Below, in pieces: positions 9,519 through 19,426 of a stretch of 64,000 bases of DNA (positions are counted from its first letter, which is position 1; each line of letters opens with the position of its first letter). The notes beneath the pieces were generated by a model. That model had not been told where the DNA came from and did no database searches. It worked only from the letters and a program-made list of their open reading frames with translations. Source of the stretch: Gemmatimonadota bacterium (GTDB lineage Bacteria > Latescibacterota > UBA2968 > UBA8231); contig JABHDC010000126.1 in NCBI GenBank assembly GCA_018673255.1, forward strand, positions 30,550 through 94,549. Direction: 5' to 3'. The translations under genes and the position numbers were made by a program.

Positions 9519-10111
9519 GTTCAGAAGAGCCGGAAAGGCTGGCAAAGGTAGAAGACCTCGTGGTCCGCTTGCAGGCGTTGCTGCAAGGCAAGGACAGAGT
9601 GACTGTTGGGATCTCCGGCTTCGGAGGCTCGGGCAAGTCGCACCTGGCAACTCAGCTCCGAGAGCAGTTCGACGTCGAAGCAGATCAAGTCATCAAGATG
9701 GATCGGCTGTACAGCTCGAATCCGGATGGCCCTGGGATACTCGATCAGAACGACTGGGTGCTACTGCGTCGAATTCTTCTCGATGTCAGGGAGGGTCGCC
9801 CGCTCAGATATCAGGGGCGGACCTATCGGGGGCGCATTGTCGATGTAGAGGAGGAGTTGCCAAGAGTCGTGATCGCTGAGGGTATCCGACTGCTGCGGCC
9901 TGACACGCTCGAGTTCTTCGATGCGACCATCTGGATCAATTGCCCGCAGGAATACGCGCTGCAACGTGCAAAGGATCGAGATCGCCTTCAAGGCGAGGAC
10001 GAGACAGAGGTGGCTCGATGGGATACCGACTGGGGGCCGAAAGACAGGGCGTATTTCGACCAATACCGGCCTGACAGGGGGGCCATGTTCCTGTACGACG
10101 GATACCGATAG
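9506..10111 (+). CDS. Uridine kinase/phosphoribulokinase-like P-loop kinase
   Basis: About 201 residues from a GTG at 9506 that overlaps the end of the preceding gene by 13 bases and has GAGGAAG five bases upstream. The Walker A motif GFGGSGKS lies at residues 38-45, followed by IKMDRLY where uridine kinases have the substrate-binding Asp, and a later strand VVIAEGIRLL typical of the family. Overlap with the upstream kinase gene suggests translational coupling. It probably phosphorylates a nucleoside or sugar-like compound; the substrate is not evident. Confidence 0.8.
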   Translation: MAGLSSEEPERLAKVEDLVVRLQALLQGKDRVTVGISGFGGSGKSHLATQLREQFDVEADQVIKMDRLYSSNPDGPGILDQNDWVLLRRILLDVREGRPLRYQGRTYRGRIVDVEEELPRVVIAEGIRLLRPDTLEFFDATIWINCPQEYALQRAKDRDRLQGEDETEVARWDTDWGPKDRAYFDQYRPDRGAMFLYDGYR

Positions 10112-10199
10112 CGCCTGGCTCCGGCAACGATTTCGTGGTGACTGGCCAGCCAGTGTCCGCCAGCGGACGAGACTGCATCACCAGCGGACAGTGATCAGC

Positions 10200-10356
10200 C
10201 TCGCCGGTCAGCATCACGATTGATCCACTCAGGGACTCTATGTGGCTCGCATCTTGCTCAAGTGATGGCCTTGGTGACGATTGCCGCGATCACCGTGAGC
10301 AGCCCGCCCTCAAGACAGCGACCGCGAACCCCATGGAGGCCTTGCGCTGTGAGTGA
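10200..10356 (+). pseudogene. Eroded C-terminal tail of a MacB/FtsX-type ABC permease
   Basis: No intact frame here, but VMALVTIAAITVS in one frame (about 10263-10300) continues in the next frame as ALKTATANPMEALR and stops at 10354-10356. The last part matches the usual end of FtsX-like permeases and the end of the intact downstream protein (AATANPVDSLRS). At least one frameshift is required, and a hydrophobic segment before it needs another. I infer the remnant of a paralogous permease that once stood upstream. Its stop overlaps the start of the intact gene. Confidence 0.6.
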
Positions 10357-12784
10357 CCACACGATCACCCCCGCTCTGCTGCGCAACTACGCCAAAGTCG
10401 CTGTGCGCAACCTGATGGCGTACAGGTTATACGCTGGCATCAACATTCTCGGTCTGGCCGTCGGCCTGGCGGCCATAACGCTGGCGTCGATCTACATCCG
10501 CCATGAGATGGGATACGAAGACGCCCATGAGAAGGGCGACCGCATCTACCGTGTCATCCGCGAGACGAGGTCGGCCGGGGATGTGAGTTTCCATGGCGGT
10601 GAGACCTCTGGCGCTCTGCTGCCTGCGTTGCGCTCTGAGTTCCCCCAGATCGAAGAGGGTGCAAGTGTTGCCATCTTCGTCTATGGAAACACTCGGATCG
10701 AGTACGACGGCCAAACCTTCGAAGAAAATGTGGGATTCGCGGATCCGGGTTTCTTCGACATGTTCACCTTCCCTCTCATCTCCGGATCCGCGGCCTCCTT
10801 GCGAGATCCCTCGGCGATGTTTGTGACCCAGTCGATGGCACAGAAGGTCTTTGGCTCGCGCGATCCGATCGGCGAGCAGGTGATCCTCCCCGGCGCCTTC
10901 CGTGGCGGGACCTATGTGATCACCGGCATCGTCAAAGACATGCCTGGAATGTCCCGCTTCCGCTTCGACTTCATCACGGGCCCCCCACAGACTCAACGCT
11001 TCACCGATGCCCTCCAGAGTTGGCGCCCGCAGGAGTGGATCCAGACCTACGTGTTGCTGAAGGAGGGGATCGATCCGACAGCCATAGAGGCCAGGCTGCC
11101 CGCCTTCGCCCAGAGACACATAGAACCCGTGGCTGGGCGGCACGAGACGTATCATCTGCAACCCCTGTCGCGGATCCGACTCTACGGTGCGACCGACTAC
11201 GGCATGCAGTACCGAAGGGGTGGCAACATCAACCATCTATATGCCGCCGTTGGAGTCGCCCTGCTGATCATGCTGTCCGCCTGTATCAACTTCGTCATCC
11301 TGTCGACGGCCCGAGCAGCGGATCGTGCCCGCGAGATCGGTATTCGCAAGGTCTCAGGTGCGGTTCGGTCGGTGCTGATCCAGCAATTTCTTGGGGAGGC
11401 GGTCATCATCTCCGGGCTCGCCCTGGTGGGTGGTGTGTTCCTGGCTCCGATGCTGTTGCCAAGCTTCAGCGAACTGGTGTACCCCACCTTCCGAACCTTT
11501 GATGGCTCGATCCTGGGTAGCGTGCAGTTGTCGCTCGATCTCAGTATTGTGCCGACGCTGATGGGGCTGACGATATTGATCGGCCTGCTGGCCGGGAGTT
11601 ATCCTGCCTTCGTCCTGTCTCGCTACCAGCCCATCACGGCGGTGCAGGGGTCGTCACTGCAGAGCGGGTCGGGAAGGAACCTGCGGCGGGGGCTCGTCGT
11701 CACCCAGTTCGCCCTTGCCGTAGTTATCACCATCTGCACCTGGACCGTGCATCGGCAGATTGAGTTTGTGACCGAGTCCGACCTGGGATATGACACGGAA
11801 CACGTCGTGGGTCTGTTGCTCTTCAACAGCAGCAACAGATCTGAATACGAGTCGATCAAGCAGGAGTTCCTGCAGAATTCCCACATCTCCATGGTCAGTG
11901 CTGCCCACAACATCTCCGGGGCAAGGCCCTATGCAGTGTACCCTGAAGGCGCCACGGCCGACTCGATTCGGATGAGCCATCTGTCCGTTGATGAAGACTA
12001 TTTGGACATGTTCGACATCGAACTTCTTGCGGGCAGGAACTTCACCGAAGGTCTCGATCACGAGGCTTACCTGCTGAACGAAACAGCCGTGAAGTTGCTG
12101 GGGTGGACCGATCCCATCGGTAAGACATTCGAGGCCTTTGAGATCGGATTACGCCCGGGCTACGTCGCCGGGATTGTGCAGGACTTCCATTTCGAAGATC
12201 TGCGTGAACCCCTTGGGCCCATGTTCATCACCAAGGAACCGCTGATCTACCACGTGCTGTGGGCCAAGGTAGATGCCGTGGATATGGATGAGACCCTGGC
12301 CTACATGGACGGGATCCAGCGACGTCTCAACCCTGATGTGCCACCTCAGCGGAAGTTCCTCGATGATCTGCTCGCTGAGCGATATCGAGATGACGAGAGG
12401 TTGCAGCGGGTGCTCATCGTCTTTGCTTCGGTCTCGATCGTCGTGGCCTGCATGGGCGTCTTCGGTTTCGTCTGTTATATGGCGCAGCAGCGATCAAAGG
12501 AGATCGCGGTGCGCAAGACACTGGGGGCTTCGGACTCGTCGATCGTGCGGTTGTTGTCGTGGGACTTTGTCGGTCTGGTGGTGGTAGCGAACGTCATCGC
12601 CTGGCCAGTGGCGTATTGGTTGATGCGGCAGTGGCTGGATCAGTTCGCCAACCGCATGGAACTATCCCCCGCGGTCTTTCTGCTGTCCGGGCTCGCGGTA
12701 CTGGTGATGGCCATGACGACGGCGGCGCAGCAGGGCCACCGAGCCGCAACGGCCAATCCGGTAGATTCGCTCCGCAGCATCTGA
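10349..12784 (+). CDS. MacB/FtsX-type ABC transporter permease
   Basis: An 811-residue membrane protein. I chose the GTG at 10349, with GGAGG about nine bases upstream; a longer frame to 10220 only adds sequence from the eroded paralogue. The order is an N-terminal membrane helix (YAGINILGLAVGLAAITLASIYI), a periplasmic MacB-like domain (about residues 60-260), an FtsX block of three helices (ALLIMLSACINFVIL to SYPAFVLSRYQP), a second helix and periplasmic domain, and a second FtsX block with QRSKEIAVRKTLGAS. This double FtsX layout is typical of large permeases that act as mechanical ABC transporters or lipoprotein/antimicrobial exporters. No ATPase partner gene lies in the window. Confidence 0.92.
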   Translation: MSDHTITPALLRNYAKVAVRNLMAYRLYAGINILGLAVGLAAITLASIYIRHEMGYEDAHEKGDRIYRVIRETRSAGDVSFHGGETSGALLPALRSEFPQIEEGASVAIFVYGNTRIEYDGQTFEENVGFADPGFFDMFTFPLISGSAASLRDPSAMFVTQSMAQKVFGSRDPIGEQVILPGAFRGGTYVITGIVKDMPGMSRFRFDFITGPPQTQRFTDALQSWRPQEWIQTYVLLKEGIDPTAIEARLPAFAQRHIEPVAGRHETYHLQPLSRIRLYGATDYGMQYRRGGNINHLYAAVGVALLIMLSACINFVILSTARAADRAREIGIRKVSGAVRSVLIQQFLGEAVIISGLALVGGVFLAPMLLPSFSELVYPTFRTFDGSILGSVQLSLDLSIVPTLMGLTILIGLLAGSYPAFVLSRYQPITAVQGSSLQSGSGRNLRRGLVVTQFALAVVITICTWTVHRQIEFVTESDLGYDTEHVVGLLLFNSSNRSEYESIKQEFLQNSHISMVSAAHNISGARPYAVYPEGATADSIRMSHLSVDEDYLDMFDIELLAGRNFTEGLDHEAYLLNETAVKLLGWTDPIGKTFEAFEIGLRPGYVAGIVQDFHFEDLREPLGPMFITKEPLIYHVLWAKVDAVDMDETLAYMDGIQRRLNPDVPPQRKFLDDLLAERYRDDERLQRVLIVFASVSIVVACMGVFGFVCYMAQQRSKEIAVRKTLGASDSSIVRLLSWDFVGLVVVANVIAWPVAYWLMRQWLDQFANRMELSPAVFLLSGLAVLVMAMTTAAQQGHRAATANPVDSLRSI

Positions 12785-12857
12785 GAGGTGACTGTGAGTT
12801 GGCAGGCGGCACGGGCCCTGCGGTCAACACCCACGCGGCAAATGGAGATGTTGTTTG

Positions 12858-13388
12858 ATGAGTATGCAACAGAATCCAGAGTTGGTATCCCGAGGATCGA
12901 TGTTCATTGCTGGACCGATTGTGAGTTGCCGGGGAGTTGGCTTCGAGCATCTTGAGATCCTCCGCTCACAATCAGAGCGGGTATTGTGCGATGTTGGGCA
13001 GCGGGTTGGACTGGAGGATCGCTACCTGGTTGGGTTTTCGTCGGTGCCGAAGGATGCGGACACGCCCATGCTGAAGTGCAGCGATGGACTTGAGCATATG
13101 GTGATCGTCGGGCTTGAGGTGCAAGATCTCCATGGCTTGCCAGTTGGTGTTGTCGGAATCGAGTTGCCGGCGACCACCTATGCGGTGTTCACACACACGG
13201 GGTCGCCGGTGTCGATGCTCGAAGACACGATCAAGCCGGCTTACCAATGGGTAGAAGACTCGCCGTATGAGTTGAATGGCCCATTCGATGTGGAACACGA
13301 GAACGAAGAGTTCCTCGACAGGGGGCTGAATCGGCTTGCCCGATCTTACTTCTGGTTGCCTGTTCGCAGCGCGATTGCGGACCTGTGA
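12858..13388 (+). CDS. GyrI-like effector-binding domain protein
   Basis: A 176-residue protein; the second of two adjacent start codons has GGAGATG upstream. After a short N-terminus it has the alternating strands of the GyrI/AraC effector-binding fold, for example LVGFSSVPKDADTPMLKCSDGL, GIELPATTYAVFTHTGSP and the helix-strand end WVEDSPYELNGPFDVEHENEEF. There is no DNA-binding domain, so it is a stand-alone small-molecule binding or hydrolase protein. It stands alone between the permease and the CPBP protease. Confidence 0.8.
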   Translation: MSMQQNPELVSRGSMFIAGPIVSCRGVGFEHLEILRSQSERVLCDVGQRVGLEDRYLVGFSSVPKDADTPMLKCSDGLEHMVIVGLEVQDLHGLPVGVVGIELPATTYAVFTHTGSPVSMLEDTIKPAYQWVEDSPYELNGPFDVEHENEEFLDRGLNRLARSYFWLPVRSAIADL

Positions 13389-13482
13389 GAAGCACGGCCC
13401 CATGCACAGCCCATGGTAAGTGGTGTCTGCGACTGGTTGATGGGCATCTGCGGGGCACAATCCCAGAGCGACGGAGCCATCG

Positions 13483-14178
13483 ATGATAGCAGGTGATCCA
13501 GCCGCCTCGAAGCGTCCTGCCGAGATGACGGGACTGCTCGTCGCGCTTGTGCTCACGACGCTGTTCTGGTACCCGAGTGTCCTCTCACGGGTTCTGCCGG
13601 ATGATCTGGTCTGGCGGAACCTGGCGCAACAGGCCGCAGACTGGGTGTTCGCTGTCGTGCTGATCGGAATTGTCGTTTTGTGGGAACGGCGGCCGCTGTC
13701 ATCCCTCGGCTTCAAGCCGCTCACAAAGACGAGTTTTTTCACAGGCCTGGGTCTGGGCGGTTTCTTCATGGCCGGGATCGCTCTGTGGCGCTATGTGGTC
13801 TCCCCAGTGTTCCCGGATCTTGGCAGTGCGCCGGATGATGGGGGAGCGGCACTGCCCAGCCACTTCTTCTACTGGTATGCACCGATCGCCCTGGTGACAG
13901 CCAGCTTCTGCGAGGAGGTCATCTATCGTGGCTATGCGATGGAACGCCTGCTCAAAGTGACAAGTCGGCCCTGGATTGCCGTCGTGCTCTCACATGTGGC
14001 GTTCGTACTCTACCACTTCAAGGATGGCTGGTCGAAAGTTGCCATGCTGAGTGTCCTGGGACTGTTATTCCCGCTGTACTACATCAAGTTTCGTGATCTG
14101 ACGATGACGATTGTCGCCCACGCCTTCATCGATCTCATGGCCATCGTTGGTCACGTTGCCGGAGTTGGCCCCAGATAA
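13483..14178 (+). CDS. CPBP family intramembrane metalloprotease
   Basis: A 231-residue polytopic membrane protein. The three family motifs are present: EExxxR as Glu144-Glu145...Arg149, FxxxH as Phe174...His178 and HxxxD as His213...Asp217. These residues line the intramembrane metal site of CAAX-protease/bacteriocin-processing enzymes. Bacterial members process prenylated-like or peptide substrates or confer bacteriocin immunity; no such substrate gene is adjacent. An ATG 42 bases further in is a possible alternative start. Confidence 0.9.
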   Translation: MIAGDPAASKRPAEMTGLLVALVLTTLFWYPSVLSRVLPDDLVWRNLAQQAADWVFAVVLIGIVVLWERRPLSSLGFKPLTKTSFFTGLGLGGFFMAGIALWRYVVSPVFPDLGSAPDDGGAALPSHFFYWYAPIALVTASFCEEVIYRGYAMERLLKVTSRPWIAVVLSHVAFVLYHFKDGWSKVAMLSVLGLLFPLYYIKFRDLTMTIVAHAFIDLMAIVGHVAGVGPR

Positions 14179-14245
14179 CTTGCTTCGGAAATTGTGGCCG
14201 AGGCAGGCACCACGTTCTTGAGGCGTGAATGCAACAGGGACCGAC

Positions 14246-17200
14246 TCAGCGCGTAGCGCCGTCGTCGACCCGCCGCTCTGCCTCATCCAGAAGCTCCGCC
14301 AGATGTTCATCAAAGTCGGCGTTGACCTCGTCCAGGCCGGTCACGCGGATCCGGTGGCCTGCCCACGGCGCCATCCGCCACAAAGGGCCGCCTGTATCCC
14401 TCACGGCGGGCGCGTTGAAGGCAATCTGAATCCACCGCTTCGCCAGGCCCAGGCCCATCCCGGCCCTGCCGTATCGGGCGCTGAAGCCGTCGGCCTGCCA
14501 GTCGCAGGTCCAGCCGTGGTCCTGGGCCGCCTTCGCAAGTCGCTCGAGGAGTGCCGCCACCAGCGGCCGTCGCGCTTCGTCGACAAGAGAAATCGTCCAA
14601 TCCTTCCCGTATTGCACCGGCGGTGGCTCGCTGTGGCAGGGTTGCAGGACGCTCCTCAACTCCGTGATCACTGGTCCCTCCGGGTCGAGTCGGTGACGCC
14701 GTGGCACGGGGTACTCCATGTGCCCTTTCGTCGACAGCGCGAACCCAGCTTCCATCATCACTGACGCGGCGGGACTGACCTTCACGGGATAGCCATTCCA
14801 TTGCTTGTAGCTGAGCGTCTGCTGCCGGCCGGCCGGATCCTCCATCAGCACTTCGAAGCAGTGGCGCAGCGCGTCACGTTCGAGCGTCACGTTCTGCTGT
14901 GACTTGTAGAGGATCACCTGCCCGGCCTGGACGAGACTGCGGTGACACGCGTTGCCGGCGCGTTGTCGCCGCTCGAAGATTTCGCCGTCCTCCCGGAGGA
15001 TGTCGAGATGCGCCGCGTAGAGATCGGCCGGATCGCGACTGATCAGCTGAATCACCGGTTCGTCCGGCAGCCAGCCGATGCGATCCCCTTCCGGACGACG
15101 GCCGCGGCACTCACGCAGCAGTTCCACAGCCTCGGGCAGACCGAATTGCTCCCCCCGGTGCTGCTCGATGAAGTCGCCCCGCTGCACCTGGCCCAGCAGC
15201 TCCAGCCGCTTCAGTTCAGGCATCAGCTCCCCCCACGATGGCGCCGCCACTTCGCCACCGACCATCTGCCGCGACACGACGCCCCACCGCCCCAACAGCT
15301 GCGCCGCCCACTTCCCGATCACCTCCTGTCGATCGGGCGCCTGTGCGCTGTTGTCCAGACGCTCCGTCACCGACCAGCGCCCCAGGCGCGGATCGAGCCC
15401 GAGCTTGCGGATCCGCCGCACCACCTTCGCCGTCGTCATATCCCAACCGAGGGACCCGAACTCGTGATCGACGATGTTGCGTGGTGTCGTGGCCAGGTCA
15501 TAACACGCAGACAGGGTCGATCGGAAATCGGCATTGCGCAGTGCCTCATATGTATCACACGCCAGTTCACCGCACCACGCCAGATGCCACACGGCTCGCT
15601 CCACCGTGTCGGCGTCAAGTCCGGTATCGCCCACGATGTCATCGAAGAAGGCCGTGCCTCGCCCTTGCATGTGCTTACGCACCTGCACGATCTGCTCGGC
15701 AATGTCCACATCTGCAGACTCGGCGCCGTCCAACTCGACTTCTCGTCCGGCAGCGAGCCAGGGCATATCCCGGCGCTGACATAAGGTGATTGCCACACGA
15801 TGAATCTTCGACGGATGCAGTCGCCGCCAGCTGACCTCACCCGACGCGATCAGTCGCTCGAGCATCTGGGGACGGTAGTCGGCGACACGAGCGGCGAGCA
15901 CCTCCGGCTCCAGCACCCCCTGGATGATCTCGTAGCCCTGTAACTGGGCGATCACTTTACGCAAACCGTCTATCCCGCGTAGCCGCGTCGACGGGTGCAC
16001 GTGCTGCCATCGCAGCATGAAATCCATCACTTCGTGAGGTGCGCACGCCGACAGCTCGCGTTTCAGATACTGCATCGTCCGCCGGTGGATCTCAGCCAGA
16101 TTCGTGCGGTCCACCCACTGTGGTCGCGGTTTGTCGGCTCGATACACGCCGCGTGCAGCCTTCTTCTGCGCCACCAGCCCGTCCAGGGTGCGTTCCAGTT
16201 CACCAGGGGACAGGCCCGTGTGATTCGCCAGTTCATAGAGAGTGACGGGACCGCGACGTTTCAGATACCGCTCGACCACGGCCTGTCGCGCCTGATCCGG
16301 TTCCTGACGCTGCCGCCAGCGCGCCGCAATCACCTTCGACGCCGCCATCGGCTCAAAGGCGACGATCTCACCATCCTTCATCTGCGGTATGAGGACCTCG
16401 AGTCTGCCTGCCACACGGCGGGTCGTCGCATCGTGCCAGGTGCGCCACAGGTCAGCCGTCACGAGCCGCACCTCGTCCCCTTCCACGCCGGGCAACCGGA
16501 TCGCTACGACACGGTGATCCTGGATCAGTGGTGTGAGCAGCTCTGCCGGATCGGCTGCCGTCATCGGCGCCAGGGCGGCCATGCTGGCGGGCAGATCGCC
16601 GAGATCCCGCAGGGCCTGCGCCAGTTCATCGGCATCGCGCGCTCGTGATTTCTCCGACTTGAACAGCAGGCGACGTTCCAGCTCTTCGATGGCGCGCACG
16701 TCCAGCAGTTGGGCCAGTTGCTCCTCGCTCAGCACCTCCTGCAGCACCCGCCGGTGCAGGCGCAGCAGGTTCGCGCGGCGGTCACGCCCCATCTGGTGCT
16801 CGACATTCCGGTACCCGTCGAGCACGAGCAGACTGTGTGCGAAGGGCGACGGCGATTCGACGGTCCGGTGGACGACGCGCACACCGCCTGTCGCCATGCG
16901 CTTCAGCAGATCCTGCAGCGCTGGCAGATTCAGATCGTCATCGATGAAGGCGCGTCGCACTTCGCGGAAGACCGGATAGTCGTGCCGGTCCCGCGCCGCC
17001 TGCTCCAGTTCCTCCGCCTGATAGGCCTGCAGCCACGTGGGCATGCGGCGCCCCTTGTAGCCGCGTAGAATCTGAAGAGAGCAGACCGCTGCATGGCGGA
17101 AGGCGGCACCGCCCTCGTGGCGGGTAACACCGGCTTCGATCAAGGTCTGCGCGTTGACGGCGCTGACGAGGTCAACGAGACGGGCCGCTTCGTACGGATC

Positions 17201-19426
17201 GCCCTCCTTGCGCGCCACCTCCCCGGGAAGGGGCAGGAGATCCTCCTGTTGACGGGTCAGCACTAGCAGATCGTCGTTCACCGTCGACGACCATGTCTCC
17301 TTCAATTGCTGTGACAGCGCCGTCGTCAGCGCCTCGCCCCAGGCCTGGTTCAGCCGCTGCCCGAGGGGACAATGGATGATCAGATTGAGTTTGCCCAACT
17401 CGTCCGTCCACCGCTCCACGAGCAACGCCTCGTGATCAGGTACTTCCTCAACCGAGGCCCGCTGCTCGAGCACGTACTGGATCATCGCCTCCGCCGCATC
17501 CTCGTCGACACCGTAGCGCCCCGTGATGTCACCCGTCAGCGCCGGGTCGTCGAGGCGAGCGGCGATTCTTCGACGCAGCAGGCCGACACGACGTCCCACT
17601 TCCGTACTGCGCGGCTCCCAACCCCCCTGCCACCAGGGAACGGTCGGCGTCGCTGCCGGTGCCTCCTCAACGAGAACCTGGTTCCGCTGTTTGCCGGTCA
17701 CACGCCAGGAAGAATTTCCCAGCACGAAGACATCGTCCGTGCGCAGCATGTCGTCGACGAATTCCGACTGAATGCAACCGATCCGCTTTTTGTTGCGAGC
17801 GATCACCACCTCGTATTCGCTCGTGTCGGCGATGGTCCCCACACACATGCTGGTCACGTGGCGCACCGATCGGGCGCCGGTGAGGCGACCCGTTGGACGA
17901 TCCCACAAGATCAGGGGGCGTGGGGCATCCTTCATGTCGAAGGCCTGCTCGCCGGCGAGCATTGCGACCACGTCCTCGAAGTCCCGCCGTGCCAGGTCGT
18001 GGAAGGGCCACGCGCGCGCCACGACCTCGTAGACCTCGTCGAGGGTCCGGTCGCCCTCCGTGAGCATCCCGGCGATCTGCTGTGCGAGCACGTCGAGGCA
18101 GCCGCGCGGCAGGTGCACCGCATCGACGGCGCCCTCGATCATCGCTTCGCAGACAGCCGCAGCCTCCATCAACTGGTCGCGGTCGAAGACGAGCACCCGC
18201 CCCTTGCTCGTGGCGTCGAGCAGATGGCCCGCACGCCCGATGCGCTGCAAGGCCGTCGCCACCGACTTCGGTGATTCGAGCTGGTAGACAAGATCCACCG
18301 AGCCAATGTCGATACCGAGCTCCAGCGAACTCGTCGCCACGAGGGCGTCGAGTTCGCCTGCTTTCAGAGATTCCTCTGCTTCGAGACGGCGCTCTTTCGA
18401 CATCGACCCATGGTGAACCCCGATGCGGATTGAGTCATCCCTGTTCAGTTCGGTGAGCCGCAGCCACGTGCGCTCCGCCTTGTATCGGCTGTTGCAGAAG
18501 ATCAGCGTCGTACGATGCGCGGCGATCTCCTCAAGCAGCAACTCGTAGGCTGCATTCCACAAAGCCGTCTGGCTCGCCTCGAGGAAATCCGGCAGGGGCG
18601 TGACGACACGAACATCCAGATCCTTGCGCATGCCGGCATCCACGATTTCCACCGGCCTGGGTTTGCCACCCTCACAGCCCACGAGGAATCGGGAGATCTC
18701 CTCAAGGGGTCGCAGCGTCGCCGAACAGCCAATCCGCTGCAGCGGAGCCTCGGCTCGCGCGTTCAGCCGCTCGAGACTCAGCGCCAGGTGGACACCACGC
18801 TTGTTGTCGCACAGTGCGTGCACCTCGTCGACGATGACCGTGCGTGCCGTCTGCAGGTGTGTCGCCATCCGCGCACTGCCGAGCATCAGATACAGCGATT
18901 CCGGCGTCGTGATCAGGATGTGCGGCGGCCGACGCAGCATCTTCTGCCGCTCTGAGGAGGGTGTATCGCCCGACCGGACAGCAACACGCAGTTCCGGCAA
19001 TCGGCCCCGAGACGCACGCCGGACCCCCTTCAGTGGCTCCATCAGGTTTCGGTGGATATCGTTGCCGAGTGCCTTCAGGGGCGTCACGTAGATGACGTGG
19101 ATCGTGTCGCTCAGCGCCCCGTCCTGCGCGCGCCGCAGCAGGTCGTCGATGACGGCGAGAAATGTGGCCAGCGTCTTGCCCGAACCCGTGGGGGCCAGCA
19201 ACAGCATCGACTTGCCCTGTCGGATGACGGGCCACGCCACCTCCTGCGCCGGCGAAGGTGCGTCGAAGGTCTTTTTGAACCAGGTCCGCACAGCTGGCAG
19301 GAAGAGATTCAGGGCCTTCGATTCAGGATGTACCTGCTTTCTGCCCGCGCGCTTCGTTTTGGGTGCCACTGCTGCCTTCTGACTGGTCACTTTGTTCGGC
19401 GCCCTCTTCTTCCGAGCCGGACTCAC
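14246..19426 (-). CDS. lhr: Lhr-type large ATP-dependent helicase
   Basis: A 1726-residue superfamily 2 helicase, somewhat longer than the about 1540 residues of E. coli Lhr. Motif I is APTGSGKT (Lys84), motif II is DEVH (200-203), motif III is SAT, and TSSLELGIDIG and QRIGRAGH are motifs V and VI. The core (about residues 40-900) is followed by the long Lhr C-terminal domain with tandem winged-helix segments. Lhr proteins translocate 3' to 5' on single-stranded DNA and are linked to DNA damage tolerance. The GTG start overlaps the stop of the upstream gene (GTGA), so the two are translationally coupled. The first 35 residues are basic and probably disordered. Confidence 0.95.
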   Translation of the reverse strand: MSPARKKRAPNKVTSQKAAVAPKTKRAGRKQVHPESKALNLFLPAVRTWFKKTFDAPSPAQEVAWPVIRQGKSMLLLAPTGSGKTLATFLAVIDDLLRRAQDGALSDTIHVIYVTPLKALGNDIHRNLMEPLKGVRRASRGRLPELRVAVRSGDTPSSERQKMLRRPPHILITTPESLYLMLGSARMATHLQTARTVIVDEVHALCDNKRGVHLALSLERLNARAEAPLQRIGCSATLRPLEEISRFLVGCEGGKPRPVEIVDAGMRKDLDVRVVTPLPDFLEASQTALWNAAYELLLEEIAAHRTTLIFCNSRYKAERTWLRLTELNRDDSIRIGVHHGSMSKERRLEAEESLKAGELDALVATSSLELGIDIGSVDLVYQLESPKSVATALQRIGRAGHLLDATSKGRVLVFDRDQLMEAAAVCEAMIEGAVDAVHLPRGCLDVLAQQIAGMLTEGDRTLDEVYEVVARAWPFHDLARRDFEDVVAMLAGEQAFDMKDAPRPLILWDRPTGRLTGARSVRHVTSMCVGTIADTSEYEVVIARNKKRIGCIQSEFVDDMLRTDDVFVLGNSSWRVTGKQRNQVLVEEAPAATPTVPWWQGGWEPRSTEVGRRVGLLRRRIAARLDDPALTGDITGRYGVDEDAAEAMIQYVLEQRASVEEVPDHEALLVERWTDELGKLNLIIHCPLGQRLNQAWGEALTTALSQQLKETWSSTVNDDLLVLTRQQEDLLPLPGEVARKEGDPYEAARLVDLVSAVNAQTLIEAGVTRHEGGAAFRHAAVCSLQILRGYKGRRMPTWLQAYQAEELEQAARDRHDYPVFREVRRAFIDDDLNLPALQDLLKRMATGGVRVVHRTVESPSPFAHSLLVLDGYRNVEHQMGRDRRANLLRLHRRVLQEVLSEEQLAQLLDVRAIEELERRLLFKSEKSRARDADELAQALRDLGDLPASMAALAPMTAADPAELLTPLIQDHRVVAIRLPGVEGDEVRLVTADLWRTWHDATTRRVAGRLEVLIPQMKDGEIVAFEPMAASKVIAARWRQRQEPDQARQAVVERYLKRRGPVTLYELANHTGLSPGELERTLDGLVAQKKAARGVYRADKPRPQWVDRTNLAEIHRRTMQYLKRELSACAPHEVMDFMLRWQHVHPSTRLRGIDGLRKVIAQLQGYEIIQGVLEPEVLAARVADYRPQMLERLIASGEVSWRRLHPSKIHRVAITLCQRRDMPWLAAGREVELDGAESADVDIAEQIVQVRKHMQGRGTAFFDDIVGDTGLDADTVERAVWHLAWCGELACDTYEALRNADFRSTLSACYDLATTPRNIVDHEFGSLGWDMTTAKVVRRIRKLGLDPRLGRWSVTERLDNSAQAPDRQEVIGKWAAQLLGRWGVVSRQMVGGEVAAPSWGELMPELKRLELLGQVQRGDFIEQHRGEQFGLPEAVELLRECRGRRPEGDRIGWLPDEPVIQLISRDPADLYAAHLDILREDGEIFERRQRAGNACHRSLVQAGQVILYKSQQNVTLERDALRHCFEVLMEDPAGRQQTLSYKQWNGYPVKVSPAASVMMEAGFALSTKGHMEYPVPRRHRLDPEGPVITELRSVLQPCHSEPPPVQYGKDWTISLVDEARRPLVAALLERLAKAAQDHGWTCDWQADGFSARYGRAGMGLGLAKRWIQIAFNAPAVRDTGGPLWRMAPWAGHRIRVTGLDEVNADFDEHLAELLDEAERRVDDGATR

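Noticed and set aside
10220..10348. In-frame extension of the ABC permease gene
   Set aside because: The extra residues are low-complexity or belong to the eroded upstream paralogue; a GTG with a good ribosome-binding site at 10349 fits the family start.
14942..18955. Several long open frames on the plus strand opposite the Lhr helicase
   Set aside because: They are Arg/Pro/Ala-rich shadows produced by the GC-rich antisense strand, and the helicase motifs are continuous on the minus strand.
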